Below the pieces are notes generated by a model that was not told the DNA's origin, did no database searches, and saw nothing but the letters and a program-made list of their open reading frames with translations. The position numbers and the translations under genes were made by a program. A stretch of DNA of 46,271 nucleotides from Flavobacterium sp. GTDB taxonomy: Bacteria; Bacteroidota; Bacteroidia; Flavobacteriales; Flavobacteriaceae. Within the stretch, counting starts at the first letter, position 1. The number at the start of each line of letters is the position of its first letter. The stretch spans positions 1-46,271 of the forward strand of contig JALRGT010000023.1 of the NCBI GenBank assembly GCA_023259675.1. Reading direction: 5' to 3'. Positions 1 through 8,870 of the stretch are shown in pieces.

Positions 1-400
1 CTGCTCACATTAAAAACAAATCAATGTACTGAGTATAATTATTATATAGTAAAAAAGATAATTTTTCAATTTACATGAACCTGACTGTAACCATCTTGAA
101 AAAATAGCCAGGCTGATTTCGGGAAATTTTGGTACCCCCCCCTTCTTTTTTAAATCAAAAGATCCGAAGTTAAGGTTTAGAGAAAACTTAGATCGAAATT
201 CTTTAGGTTTAATTTTTGGTTTAAAAAATTCTACTTACAACCAGATTTATTCCCTTTTTAAAAGTGTCACAAAAGTGTCACAGAATTTGAATATTTGATA
301 TTTTTTTAGTAAATTTGAAAGTATTAATCAGACATTCTTTTTAAAGGAAACACGTTCTTCTAAATCACTGTAAATAATTAGTAACCAGATTTTTGAGCAT
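1..400. other. AT-rich gene-free left end
   Basis: No convincing gene is visible in either direction. The stretch is very AT-rich and contains a run of eight C (135-142) and two back-to-back copies of the 11-mer AAAAGTGTCAC (260-270 and 271-281). A minus-strand frame of roughly 70 codons crosses the C run but has no good start and no recognisable domain. Its position next to a broken tRNA gene fits a decayed mobile-element flank, but that is inference. Confidence 0.5.
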
Positions 401-424
401 AAAAAAAGTCCTCAAAAAAGGACT
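401..424 (-). terminator. Rho-independent terminator after the tRNA-His fragment
   Basis: The stem AGTCC/GGACT (407-411 with 420-424) has an 8-base loop and, read on the minus strand, is followed by a run of T (406-401). It ends the transcript that would start from the promoter at 514-544. Confidence 0.7.
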
Positions 425-455
425 GAAAGGATAATTGTATATTTTATAATTCACG

Positions 456-497
456 AAACCACAAACCGATGCTCTAACCAGCTGAGCTACAACCACC
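456..497 (-). pseudogene. tRNA-His 5' half (truncated tRNA gene)
   Basis: Reading the minus strand from 497, the sequence matches the start of a bacterial tRNA-His: the acceptor 5' strand GGTGGTT with the extra G typical of tRNA-His, a D-arm GCTC..GAGC with AGCTGGTTA loop, and an anticodon loop TTGTGGT with anticodon GTG at 460-462. The 3' side of the anticodon stem should read ACCGA but reads TTCGT, and there is no T-arm (GTTCGAAT) and no 3' acceptor strand able to pair with GGTGGTT before the terminator at 401-424. It cannot fold into a tRNA. A consensus promoter lies just upstream, so a tRNA-half transcript may still be made. Break by integration or deletion is the simplest explanation. 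Confidence 0.75.
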
Positions 498-513
498 ATT
501 TGCTTAGCGGTTG

Positions 514-544
514 CAAATATACAACATAACTTTACTTCTCCAAA
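514..544 (-). promoter_or_regulatory. Consensus Bacteroidota promoter for the tRNA-His fragment
   Basis: On the minus strand TTTG (544-541) is separated by exactly 19 bases from TATATTTG (521-514), a full match to the TTG-N19-TAnnTTTG pattern of flavobacterial primary sigma. Transcription would start around 508, about ten bases before the tRNA 5' end. Confidence 0.75.
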
Positions 545-571
545 TATTTTTTTCAAAAAATCTCAATAAAT

Positions 572-1288
572 TTATATCAAATCTCCTAAGCTATTGACTG
601 CCAAATATCTTTCTACGGTAAAACCTTCGGCATATTCCAGACCAACCAGTCGCCCTAAATCCCTGGAACGATAATTTAAGCTTTCAAAGAAGTTTTTACT
701 CGTTATTGGTGATTCGGGTTCATTGGAATTTGGGTCATAAAACTGCGAACGGTAGGCTAAAATAGATTCAATCTTTTTATCTGTAAATCCGGTAATATCC
801 ACTACAAAATCCGGTTCTATATTTTTCCACTGAATATAATGGTACACTATTTTTGGTCTCCAAGCCGTTTGCTTTTCACCTGCTAACTCCGTTTCTATCC
901 TCATTAATCCCGATAAAAAACAAGCATCCGAAACCAGTTTACTTCCTTTGCTATGATCAATATGACGGTCATCAATAGCATTACACAACACGATTTCCGG
1001 TTTATATTTGCGAATCATCTTGATGATTTCCAATTGATGTTTTTCATCATTGGTAAAAAAACCATCGCGCATTCCGAGATTTTCACGAACGGAAACCCCT
1101 AATATTTTTGCTGCCGCTTGGGCTTCTTGATCCCGAATTTCAGCTGAACCACGAGTTCCTAACTCTCCTTGGGTCAAATCAATAATCCCAACCAATTTTC
1201 CTAATGAAATTTCTTTTAAAATTGTTCCTGCACAACCCAATTCTACATCATCCGGATGCGCACCAAAAGCAAGTATATCTAATTTCAT
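572..1288 (-). CDS. bshB1: Bacillithiol biosynthesis deacetylase BshB1
   Basis: A 238-residue zinc-dependent deacetylase of the PIG-L/LmbE family. BshB1 removes acetate from N-acetylglucosaminyl-malate to give glucosaminyl-malate, the second step of bacillithiol synthesis in the cytoplasm. The family signature AHPDD is at residues 10-14 (His11 and Asp14 as zinc ligands, Asp13 as likely base) and the third zinc ligand is His112 in DDRHIDH. The TQGELGTRG segment (39-47) and the YRSQF segment near residue 180 are typical of the BshB1 branch. It lies 35 bases downstream of the isochorismate synthase gene with no promoter or terminator between them, so it is probably the last gene of that operon. 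Length is normal for the family. Confidence 0.93.
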   Translation of the reverse strand: MKLDILAFGAHPDDVELGCAGTILKEISLGKLVGIIDLTQGELGTRGSAEIRDQEAQAAAKILGVSVRENLGMRDGFFTNDEKHQLEIIKMIRKYKPEIVLCNAIDDRHIDHSKGSKLVSDACFLSGLMRIETELAGEKQTAWRPKIVYHYIQWKNIEPDFVVDITGFTDKKIESILAYRSQFYDPNSNEPESPITSKNFFESLNYRSRDLGRLVGLEYAEGFTVERYLAVNSLGDLI

Positions 1289-1323
1289 GTTATATATTTA
1301 AAGTTTTTGATTCAACTGTTTTA

Positions 1324-2376
1324 TTATTTAACCAACGCTTTCTTCATTGTCATCGACTTGTTAATACTTTCCCCCCACTCCTTTTCTGGAATACTGTCTT
1401 TGGTAATTCCGCAACCCATATATAAATGTGCTTGAGAATTTTCAATTTGCATACATCGCAAATTGACAAACAAATCAGAACTTTCGGAATCTGAATTCAG
1501 TTCCCCTAAAAATCCGGTGTAAAAACTCCTGTCGTAATTTTCATTTTCCAAAATAAAAGCCTTCGAAAATTCTTTGGGCAAACCACAAACTGCCGGCGTG
1601 GGATGCAATAATTGAACTACCTGTCGCAAACTGAAATCGGAATTTAAAACTCCCGAAATATCGGTTCTAATATGCCAAATACTCCCCGCTTTGATGCTAT
1701 ACGGTTCTGAAACCAAAACCTCCGAAGCTACATTTTCGAGTTTAGCAACAATATAATCGGTCACAATCTGCTGTTCTTCTTTTTCTTTTTTCTCCCAATT
1801 AATTGCAGTAGTTCCGGTATCTTTTTGCGTCCCAGCCAATGCAATGGTTTCAAATTGATTGTCTTTTGCTTTCAATAGTTGTTCCGGAGTAGCACCGAGC
1901 CAGATTCCCACTTTTGGATGATAAAAACAATACACAAAAGTAGACGGATACAACTGAACCAAATTTTCAAAAACGGAGACCAAATCAAAACTATCTAATG
2001 CAACAGTTTCTTTTCTGGACACCACTACTTTTTTGAATTCTCTATTTTCGATAGCCTGAATTCCTTTTTTGACTACCGTTTCAAAACTATTTTTTTCATC
2101 TTCATCAATTGAACCCAAACTATTTTCTTGATTTTCCAAGACTTTTTTCTCCCAAGAAACGGTCAATCTTTCCGATTGATTTTCTGGAATCAAATAGGTT
2201 TGATTTCCATCAAAAGAAGCAAAAACAAATCCTTTCTCGGTAAAATCCCCAACATTATATAAGGTATCATTCTGTTGAAATAAACCGGAAATTCTTTCTG
2301 AATTGGGTTTACAATAAAGAACAAAAGGAAGGTTTTCAGCCAACTGTTCTTTGGCTTTTTCTACAATCATTTTCAT
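1324..2376 (-). CDS. menF: Isochorismate synthase (menaquinone pathway)
   Basis: A 350-residue chorismate-binding enzyme that isomerises chorismate to isochorismate, the committed step towards menaquinone, the respiratory quinone of Bacteroidota. Visible motifs are KVVVSR (116-121, with the lysine position that activates water in MenF), GATPEQL (161-167), HPTPAVCG (258-265), the magnesium/substrate region GCGI (321-324) and EKEWGES (331-337). Sequence before about residue 100 is poorly conserved, as is usual. The start overlaps the stop of the upstream thioesterase gene by one base (TAATG), a sign of translational coupling. EntC-type enzymes for siderophores share this fold, but the hotdog thioesterase neighbour and absence of siderophore genes favour menaquinone. 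Confidence 0.87.
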   Translation of the reverse strand: MKMIVEKAKEQLAENLPFVLYCKPNSERISGLFQQNDTLYNVGDFTEKGFVFASFDGNQTYLIPENQSERLTVSWEKKVLENQENSLGSIDEDEKNSFETVVKKGIQAIENREFKKVVVSRKETVALDSFDLVSVFENLVQLYPSTFVYCFYHPKVGIWLGATPEQLLKAKDNQFETIALAGTQKDTGTTAINWEKKEKEEQQIVTDYIVAKLENVASEVLVSEPYSIKAGSIWHIRTDISGVLNSDFSLRQVVQLLHPTPAVCGLPKEFSKAFILENENYDRSFYTGFLGELNSDSESSDLFVNLRCMQIENSQAHLYMGCGITKDSIPEKEWGESINKSMTMKKALVK

Positions 2377-2813
2377 TATTTTCCTTCTCTCTTTCTTTTT
2401 GGCAAAACCATATTCGTCAACTTACACAATGAAATCAAATTATCTCTTTCATCGGTAATTCGTATTTCCCAAAGATGAATACTAGCGCCTTGATGAATAA
2501 TTCGTGCCGTTGCCGTAACCATTCCTTCTCGTTTTGATTTCAAATGATTGGCCGAAATTTCAATTCCGCGTACTTCACTGTGCTCCGGATTTATAAATAT
2601 AAAAGAGGCCGCGCTACCCACACTTTCTGCCAAAGCCACTGAAGCACCACCATGCAACAACCCCATAGGCTGATGAACAGATGGATTTACCGGCATTGTC
2701 GCTACCAGAAAACCTTCACCTGCATCAACATATTTGATATTTAAGGTTTCCATTAAGGTGTTTTTTGAAATCGTATTGCAGTAATCTATAATTTTATCTC
2801 TATCGAAAGCCAT
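2376..2813 (-). CDS. Hotdog-fold acyl-CoA thioesterase (PaaI/MenI-like)
   Basis: A 145-residue single hotdog domain. The sequence HQPMGLLHGGASVALAESVGS holds the active-site elements of the family: Gln48, the HGG turn at 54-56 and the catalytic Glu63. The family hydrolyses aryl- or acyl-CoA esters. Next to isochorismate synthase the likely substrate is 1,4-dihydroxy-2-naphthoyl-CoA (the MenI step), but that is inferred from position. I start it at the ATG at 2813; a start 15 codons upstream would add a hydrophobic/lysine tail absent from homologues and overlap the AT-rich promoter region. It is the first gene of a probable operon with menF and bshB1. Confidence 0.85.
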   Translation of the reverse strand: MAFDRDKIIDYCNTISKNTLMETLNIKYVDAGEGFLVATMPVNPSVHQPMGLLHGGASVALAESVGSAASFIFINPEHSEVRGIEISANHLKSKREGMVTATARIIHQGASIHLWEIRITDERDNLISLCKLTNMVLPKRKREGK

Positions 2814-2953
2814 GTTTTTCTTTTTAACGAGTGTAAAAATAAATAAAAGATGAGACACAATAGCGGAAATCGAAATGTTATTCTGAAATCAAATTTTAAA
2901 AACGCTTCCATTTCAAAATAGATTTTTCCTATTTTTACCAAAAAACCATCTGA

Positions 2954-4468
2954 ATGCGTCCCATACCGTTACTGTCTTTTTTTATACTAATCCTAAGTAT
3001 TTGTTCCTGCCGAGCCGATTTTGAAACGACAGCGAGTTCCGGCAAACTGCAATTCTCGAGAGACACTATTTATTTGGATACTGTTTTTACCGATATCAGT
3101 TCCAGTACGTATAACCTAAAAGTATACAACCGCAGTAAAAATGACATCAATATCCCCATCATACAATTCCAAAAAGGGCTGAATTCTAAATACCGCATGA
3201 CGGTTGACGGAATGTCTGGAACCGAAGGGAAAATTTTCAATAATGTCACGTTGTTAGCCAAAGACAGTCTGTATATTTTTATTGAAACTACAGCCAATAT
3301 TGCTGATGCCAATCCGACTGATTTTTTATATACCGACGAAATTCAGTTTGATAACGGCTCCAATTTACAAGAAATTCATTTGGTTACCTTAATCCAAGAT
3401 GCTCATTTTATCTTCCCGAAACGTTTCGAAGACGGTACTACCGAAACACAAGCCATTGGAACTGAAAAAATAGAAGGTTTTTATTTGGATGAAAATGATC
3501 CCATAAACGGTGACGAATTGCATTTTACCAACCAAAAACCGTATGTTATTTACGGATATGCAGCAGTACCGGAAGGCAAAACCTTAATTATGGATGCCGG
3601 AAGTCGTGTTTATTTTCATGCCAATTCTGGACTTGTTGTTCCTGAAAACGCATCTCTGAATATTAATGGAGACGTTTCAACCACTGCCCAAATGGAAAAC
3701 GAAGTCTTTTTTGAAGGTGATCGCCTTGAACCTGATTTTTCAGAGGTTCCGGGACAATGGGGAACGATCTACTTTTTGAATGGAAGCACGAACAATACAA
3801 TCAATCATCTTACCATCAAAAATGCAACGATAGGTTTATTATTCAAAGGCAACGACAATACCACGGTAAACATCAAAAATACGCAGATTTACAATTCGGC
3901 CAACTATGGAATTTTGGCTGAAAACGCGAAAATTAATGGCGAAAATATTGTTGTCAATACAGCCGGTGAAGTTGGTTTAGGTTGCTTTTATGGAGGAGAT
4001 TATACTTTTACGCATTGCACTTTCAATAATTATTGGAATAGCTCCACGCAATTATCAGTATCCATTTCTAATTTTAAAACGGGTGCCACTCCAGAAACCA
4101 AGGATTTGACAGCGGCAAAATTCAACAATTGTATCATTTATGGTTCCAACTTCAATGCTTTTGCTTTGAATAAAAAAACAGGAGCGACTTTTGAATATCA
4201 ATTCGACAATTGTCTGTTCAAATACAATGGTTCGACTACCGATCCCGATTATCAATTTACAACGGACACGAATCATTACAACGGAATTATTTTAAACAAA
4301 AATCCAAAATTCGAAAATATCGCTCAAAACAAACTCAATATCGATGGGACCTCTCCCGCTTTTGCAAAAGGAAATCCAGACTATTTAATTCCGTTGGATG
4401 TTGTAGGGATTACGAGAACTTTACCCCCTGATTTGGGCGCTTATCAAAGTAAACCGTTTACTCCATAG
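2954..4468 (+). CDS. Right-handed beta-helix lipoprotein
   Basis: A 504-residue exported protein. The N-terminus has a hydrophobic signal ending in ICSC with Cys19 as probable lipidated residue, so it is predicted to be membrane anchored on the periplasmic or outer face. Residues 30-165 are beta-rich. From about 200 onward it shows the spaced Asn/Gly and short-hydrophobic pattern of a parallel beta-helix (for example TINHLTIKNATIGLLFKG and NNCIIYGSNF), with a C-terminal DLGAYQ motif common in surface beta-helix proteins. No catalytic residues are recognisable. It is divergent from the men/bsh operon and 90 bases before purL. The family is conserved in flavobacteria without known function. Confidence 0.75.
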   Translation: MRPIPLLSFFILILSICSCRADFETTASSGKLQFSRDTIYLDTVFTDISSSTYNLKVYNRSKNDINIPIIQFQKGLNSKYRMTVDGMSGTEGKIFNNVTLLAKDSLYIFIETTANIADANPTDFLYTDEIQFDNGSNLQEIHLVTLIQDAHFIFPKRFEDGTTETQAIGTEKIEGFYLDENDPINGDELHFTNQKPYVIYGYAAVPEGKTLIMDAGSRVYFHANSGLVVPENASLNINGDVSTTAQMENEVFFEGDRLEPDFSEVPGQWGTIYFLNGSTNNTINHLTIKNATIGLLFKGNDNTTVNIKNTQIYNSANYGILAENAKINGENIVVNTAGEVGLGCFYGGDYTFTHCTFNNYWNSSTQLSVSISNFKTGATPETKDLTAAKFNNCIIYGSNFNAFALNKKTGATFEYQFDNCLFKYNGSTTDPDYQFTTDTNHYNGIILNKNPKFENIAQNKLNIDGTSPAFAKGNPDYLIPLDVVGITRTLPPDLGAYQSKPFTP

Positions 4469-4494
4469 TTTTTTAAAAGTCTTTTCTTTTCTCA

Positions 4495-4526
4495 TTTGCT
4501 CGAACTATTTATTTAAACTAAATTTG
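4495..4526 (+). promoter_or_regulatory. purL promoter
   Basis: TTTG (4495-4498) is followed after 20 bases by TAAATTTG (4519-4526), a good match to the flavobacterial -33/-7 pattern. It lies 33 bases before the purL ATG. There is no PurR-like operator or purine riboswitch aptamer that I can see in the short leader. Confidence 0.6.
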
Positions 4527-4558
4527 CACCGTTAATATAACAAACTTATACTACTACG

Positions 4559-7500
4559 ATGATTCATTTCTTTGAAAACCAAAGTAAAACTGTTTTTGCC
4601 GTTCAAACGCAAAACGAAATTTCAGCTGAAGACATTTCAAAACTAAACTGGCTTTTTGCCAATGCAAATAAAATAGAGAAATCCGTATTGTCGGATTTTT
4701 TTGTTGGTCCTCGTGCCACGATGATTACGCCTTGGAGTACCAATGCCGTTGAAATCACTCAAAACATGGGGATTTCTGGAATCATTAGAATTGAAGAATT
4801 TTACAAAGCAACAGAAGATTTCACCAATTTCGACCCGATGCTTTCCCAAAAATATTCCGAATTAAATCAAGATATTTTTACCATTAATATTCAACCAGAA
4901 CCGATTTTGGATATTGATGATATTGCTGCCTACAACAAATCAGAAGGATTGTCTTTGAGTGACGAAGAAGTGGAATACTTGAATAATTTGGCTGCCAAAT
5001 TAGAAAGAAAACTAACAGATTCTGAAATTTTCGCTTTCTCACAAGCCAATTCAGAACACTGTCGCCACAAAATTTTCAACGGAACTTTCGTCATTGACGG
5101 TGAAGAAAAAGAGACTTCTCTTTTCAAATTAATCAAAAAGACATCCCAGGAAAACCCGAACGATATCGTTTCGGCTTACAAAGATAACGTTGCTTTTGTA
5201 AAAGGACCCAGAGTGCAACAATTCGCACCAAAAACAGCCGACAAACCTGATTTCTATGAAGTAAAAGAATTTGATTCGGTTATCTCTTTAAAAGCAGAAA
5301 CGCACAACTTCCCAACCACAGTAGAACCTTTCAACGGAGCAGCTACCGGTTCTGGTGGAGAAATTCGCGACCGTTTGGCTGGTGGACAAGGTTCATTGCC
5401 AATGGCAGGAACGGCGGTATATATGACTTCTTATTCCCGATTGGAAGAAGAACGCCCTTGGGAAAAAGCAGTTGAAGAGCGCCCATGGTTGTATCAAACA
5501 CCAATGGATATTTTAATAAAAGCTTCCAACGGAGCTTCCGATTTTGGAAATAAATTCGGACAACCTTTAATTACAGGTTCCCTTCTTACTTTCGAACACG
5601 AAGAAAACAATCGTAAAATTGGTTACGATAAAGTAATCATGCAAGCGGGTGGAATTGGATACGGAAAATTAGACCAAGCCATCAAACACAAACCACAAGT
5701 TGGCGATAAAATCGTTATTCTGGGTGGAGAAAATTATAGAATCGGAATGGGTGGTGCTGCGGTTTCATCTGCAGATACAGGAGCTTTTGGTTCAGGAATC
5801 GAATTGAACGCGGTACAACGTTCGAATCCAGAAATGCAAAAACGTGCTGCCAATGCCATTCGTGGTTTGGTAGAAAGCGACAATAATCCAATTGTTTCTA
5901 TTCACGATCACGGAGCGGGTGGACACTTAAACTGTCTTTCGGAATTGGTGGAAGAAACTGGAGGTTTAATTGATTTAGACAAATTACCTGTGGGTGACCC
6001 TACGCTTTCGGCAAAAGAAATTATCGGTAACGAGTCACAAGAAAGAATGGGATTGGTAATTGGTCAAAAAGACATTGACTTTTTACACCGAATTGCAGAC
6101 CGTGAACGTGCTCCTATGTATGAAGTAGGTGACGTAACGGGAGACCACCGTTTTACGTTTGAATCAAAAACTACAGGTGAAAAACCGATGGATTACGCTT
6201 TGGAAGATTTCTTTGGAAGTTCTCCAAAAACAGTTATGACAGATACAACTGTTGCTTATAATTATTCCCCATTAGAATATAACATCAAAAACATCTCAAC
6301 CTATTTAGAACAAGTACTGCAATTAGAAGCCGTTGCTTGTAAAGATTGGTTGACTAATAAAGTAGATCGTTGTGTAGGCGGAAAAGTGGCCAAACAACAA
6401 ACTGCTGGGCCATTACAATTGCCATTGAACAATTGTGGTGTCGTAGCTCTGGATTATACCGGAAAAGAAGGAATTGCCACTTCTATAGGTCACGCACCGA
6501 TTTCGGCATTAATTGATCCGGTTGCAGGAAGTAGAAATGCGATTGGGGAATCCTTATCAAATATTGTTTGGGCACCAATTAAAGACGGATTGAAAGGAAT
6601 TTCGCTTTCGGCCAACTGGATGTGGGCTTGTAAAAACAAAGGGGAAGATGCTCGTTTGTATGCCGCTGTAGAAGGTTGTTCTGAATTTGCCATCGAATTG
6701 GGAATCAATATTCCAACCGGAAAAGATTCGCTTTCGATGAAACAAAAATATCCAAATGACGAGGTAATTGCACCGGGAACGGTTATTATTTCAGCTGGTG
6801 GAAATTGTACAGACATCCGAAAAGTGGTGGAACCTGTTTTACAAAAAGAGGGTGGTTCTATCTATTATATCAATTTATCACAAGACGAATTTAAATTAGG
6901 AGGTTCTTCTTTTGCACAAATTTTGAATGCCATTGGAAATGAAACGCCAACTATCAAAGACGCTTCATTCTTCAAAAAAGCATTTAATACAATTCAAGAA
7001 TTAATTCTAGATAACAACATCCTTGCAGGACACGATATCGGAAGTGGTGGTTTGATTACCACTTTATTGGAAATGTGTTTTGCCGATGTGAATTTGGGTG
7101 CCAAAATAGATTTCTCTGTTTTCGAAGAAAAAGACATTATCAAATATTTGTTTGCTGAAAATATCGCAATTGTTTTCCAAGCTAAAGATGATGCCGCTGT
7201 TGAAAACAAATTGAATGCAAACGGTGTTTCTTTCCACAAATTGGGAACGGTGACCACAAATGGTGTTTTAGACTTTGGCCCATGCGGATTGGACATTGCC
7301 AAATACAGAGACATTTGGTTCAAGACTTCATTCTTGTTAGACCAAAAACAATCTAAAAACGGAACTGCTCAAGCCCGTTTTGACAATTATAAAAATCAAG
7401 CTTTACAGTTTACTTTTCCTGCTCATTTTACAGGTAAAAAAGCGGAAATCCCTGCTGGCCCAAGACCTAAAGCCGCTATTATCCGTGAAAAAGGAAGTAA

Positions 7501-8212
7501 CTCTGAGCGTGAAGTTGCTAATGCAATGTACATGGCCGGTTTTGATGTAAAAGACGTTCACATGACCGATTTGATTTCAGGTCGCGAAACTTTGGAAGAC
7601 ATTCAATTCATCGGAGCAGTTGGAGGATTTTCTAATTCAGATGTTTTAGGTTCTGCCAAAGGTTGGGCTGGTGCTTTCTTATACAACGAAAAAGCAAAAA
7701 CGGCTTTAGACAATTTCTTTAAACGTGAAGATACTTTATCAGTTGGAATCTGTAACGGTTGCCAATTATTTATGGAATTGGAGTTGATTAATCCTGAGCA
7801 CGAAGTACACGGAAAAATGCTTCACAACAATTCTCATAAACACGAAAGTGGCTTTACATCGGTAACGATTCAAGAAAACAACTCTGTGATGTTGTCTTCA
7901 TTAGCGGGGGCAACTTTAGGCGTTTGGGTTTCTCACGGAGAAGGAAAATTTAACTTACCATATGCTGAAGACCAATATCAAATCGTAAGTAAATATGGTT
8001 ATGACAGCTACCCTGCCAATCCAAATGGATCCGATTATAACACCGCTATGCTATGTGACAAAACAGGTCGCCACTTGGTAATGATGCCACACATTGAACG
8101 TTCTTATTTCCCTTGGAACTGGGCTAACTATCCGGATAACGGACAAAAAGACGAGGTATCGCCATGGCACGAAGCATTCGTAAATGCCAGAAAATGGTTG
8201 GAAAACAACTAA
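4559..8212 (+). CDS. purL: Phosphoribosylformylglycinamidine synthase (large, single-chain form)
   Basis: A 1217-residue cytoplasmic enzyme of the fourth step of purine synthesis: FGAR + ATP + glutamine to FGAM. It has the proteobacterial/eukaryotic fused architecture: an N-terminal PurS-like region, a linker (NSEHCRHKIF near 175), two AIR-synthase-like ATP-binding halves (KAETHNFPT near 250 and GKDSLSMK near 725) and a C-terminal class I glutamine amidotransferase. The amidotransferase triad is visible as Cys1065 (GICNGCQ), His1178 and Glu1180 (MPHIER). Full length, no frameshift. A clear terminator follows, so it appears to be monocistronic. Confidence 0.97.
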   Translation: MIHFFENQSKTVFAVQTQNEISAEDISKLNWLFANANKIEKSVLSDFFVGPRATMITPWSTNAVEITQNMGISGIIRIEEFYKATEDFTNFDPMLSQKYSELNQDIFTINIQPEPILDIDDIAAYNKSEGLSLSDEEVEYLNNLAAKLERKLTDSEIFAFSQANSEHCRHKIFNGTFVIDGEEKETSLFKLIKKTSQENPNDIVSAYKDNVAFVKGPRVQQFAPKTADKPDFYEVKEFDSVISLKAETHNFPTTVEPFNGAATGSGGEIRDRLAGGQGSLPMAGTAVYMTSYSRLEEERPWEKAVEERPWLYQTPMDILIKASNGASDFGNKFGQPLITGSLLTFEHEENNRKIGYDKVIMQAGGIGYGKLDQAIKHKPQVGDKIVILGGENYRIGMGGAAVSSADTGAFGSGIELNAVQRSNPEMQKRAANAIRGLVESDNNPIVSIHDHGAGGHLNCLSELVEETGGLIDLDKLPVGDPTLSAKEIIGNESQERMGLVIGQKDIDFLHRIADRERAPMYEVGDVTGDHRFTFESKTTGEKPMDYALEDFFGSSPKTVMTDTTVAYNYSPLEYNIKNISTYLEQVLQLEAVACKDWLTNKVDRCVGGKVAKQQTAGPLQLPLNNCGVVALDYTGKEGIATSIGHAPISALIDPVAGSRNAIGESLSNIVWAPIKDGLKGISLSANWMWACKNKGEDARLYAAVEGCSEFAIELGINIPTGKDSLSMKQKYPNDEVIAPGTVIISAGGNCTDIRKVVEPVLQKEGGSIYYINLSQDEFKLGGSSFAQILNAIGNETPTIKDASFFKKAFNTIQELILDNNILAGHDIGSGGLITTLLEMCFADVNLGAKIDFSVFEEKDIIKYLFAENIAIVFQAKDDAAVENKLNANGVSFHKLGTVTTNGVLDFGPCGLDIAKYRDIWFKTSFLLDQKQSKNGTAQARFDNYKNQALQFTFPAHFTGKKAEIPAGPRPKAAIIREKGSNSEREVANAMYMAGFDVKDVHMTDLISGRETLEDIQFIGAVGGFSNSDVLGSAKGWAGAFLYNEKAKTALDNFFKREDTLSVGICNGCQLFMELELINPEHEVHGKMLHNNSHKHESGFTSVTIQENNSVMLSSLAGATLGVWVSHGEGKFNLPYAEDQYQIVSKYGYDSYPANPNGSDYNTAMLCDKTGRHLVMMPHIERSYFPWNWANYPDNGQKDEVSPWHEAFVNARKWLENN

Positions 8213-8232
8213 TATTTTTTTAATATAGATTC

Positions 8233-8263
8233 AAAAAACGCTTCCTAAATGGAGGCGTTTTTT
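8233..8263 (+). terminator. purL terminator
   Basis: The inverted repeat AAAAAACGCTTCC / GGAGGCGTTTTTT has a 5-base loop and one G-T wobble, and ends in a T run. It starts 21 bases after the purL stop. Confidence 0.85.
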
Positions 8264-8315
8264 ATTTGTTTTATTTAGATTTGTCGGAATAAATAGCAAC
8301 CCCAAAAAACCAATC

Positions 8316-8744
8316 ATGAAAATCACCTCTTTCTTTCTCGTTTTAATTTGCGCCGTAAATTATTCCTTTGCACAAATTAAAGTTCAAAAAATAGACACCG
8401 AAAAAGGGAAACACTTTATAACCACTGTAATTGGATACCCAACTAATGGCACTTATCTTTATGACGGAATTACAGAACCTATAATCGAATTAAAAGCGGA
8501 TGGTACCGGTATTTTTCAGCTTAAGGATTTAACTAAAAACAATATTGAATGGGGTATCGAATGCAGTCCCGTGGGAGCTCCATTATTTGAAGAAGGTTTC
8601 AACAGTGCCGCCTATACCTTTTGGTATAAAAACCAATCCGAAGAAGAAAATTGGGTTTCAGCCCAATTCTCCATTCACTTTGACAAAAAGAAAATGTATC
8701 TGTTAGGAGAAAGATGTAAGGAATACAGCGAAGAGATTGAATAA
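8316..8744 (+). CDS. Small secreted protein of unknown function
   Basis: A 142-residue protein with a clear signal peptide (about residues 1-19, ending SFAQ). The mature part is beta-rich with Lys, Glu and aromatic residues. Two cysteines (in IECSPVG and GERCKEY) could form a disulfide in the periplasm. I do not recognise a family. It sits between two transcription boundaries (purL terminator upstream, acyl-CoA synthetase promoter region downstream), so it is likely to be a single-gene unit. Confidence 0.7.
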   Translation: MKITSFFLVLICAVNYSFAQIKVQKIDTEKGKHFITTVIGYPTNGTYLYDGITEPIIELKADGTGIFQLKDLTKNNIEWGIECSPVGAPLFEEGFNSAAYTFWYKNQSEEENWVSAQFSIHFDKKKMYLLGERCKEYSEEIE

Positions 8745-8791
8745 CCCCATTTCATTTAAATCCTAATTATTTTTTTTGATTTTATTAAAAA

Positions 8792-8810
8792 TTAGAATTT
8801 AATTCCTAAA
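8792..8810 (+). promoter_or_regulatory. Imperfect palindrome upstream of the acyl-CoA synthetase gene
   Basis: The 18-mer from 8792 to 8809 starts TTAG and ends CTAA and is close to its own reverse complement (four mismatched positions). Its right half, AATTCCTAAA (8801-8810), recurs upstream of the MarR gene at 10877-10886 and, with one base missing, before the FadN-type gene at 11486-11494. A MarR operator is possible. A weak -7-like box TATTTTTA lies shortly downstream. Confidence 0.35.
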
Positions 8811-8870
8811 TTGTTGAATCTATAATTAACTTTATTTTTAAATTCACCAACCAATTCAATAATTCAACTA

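Noticed and set aside
365..556. A 63-codon minus-strand frame with VVVAQLVRAS
   Set aside because: This is the translation of the tRNA-His 5' half; the VAQLVRAS-like string is a known hallmark of translated tRNA genes.
4501..4558. Purine riboswitch before purL
   Set aside because: The leader after the promoter is only about 30 bases, too short for an aptamer.
6490..6816. 108-codon frame opposite purL
   Set aside because: Shadow of a conserved AIR-synthase-like segment; no own start context or domain.
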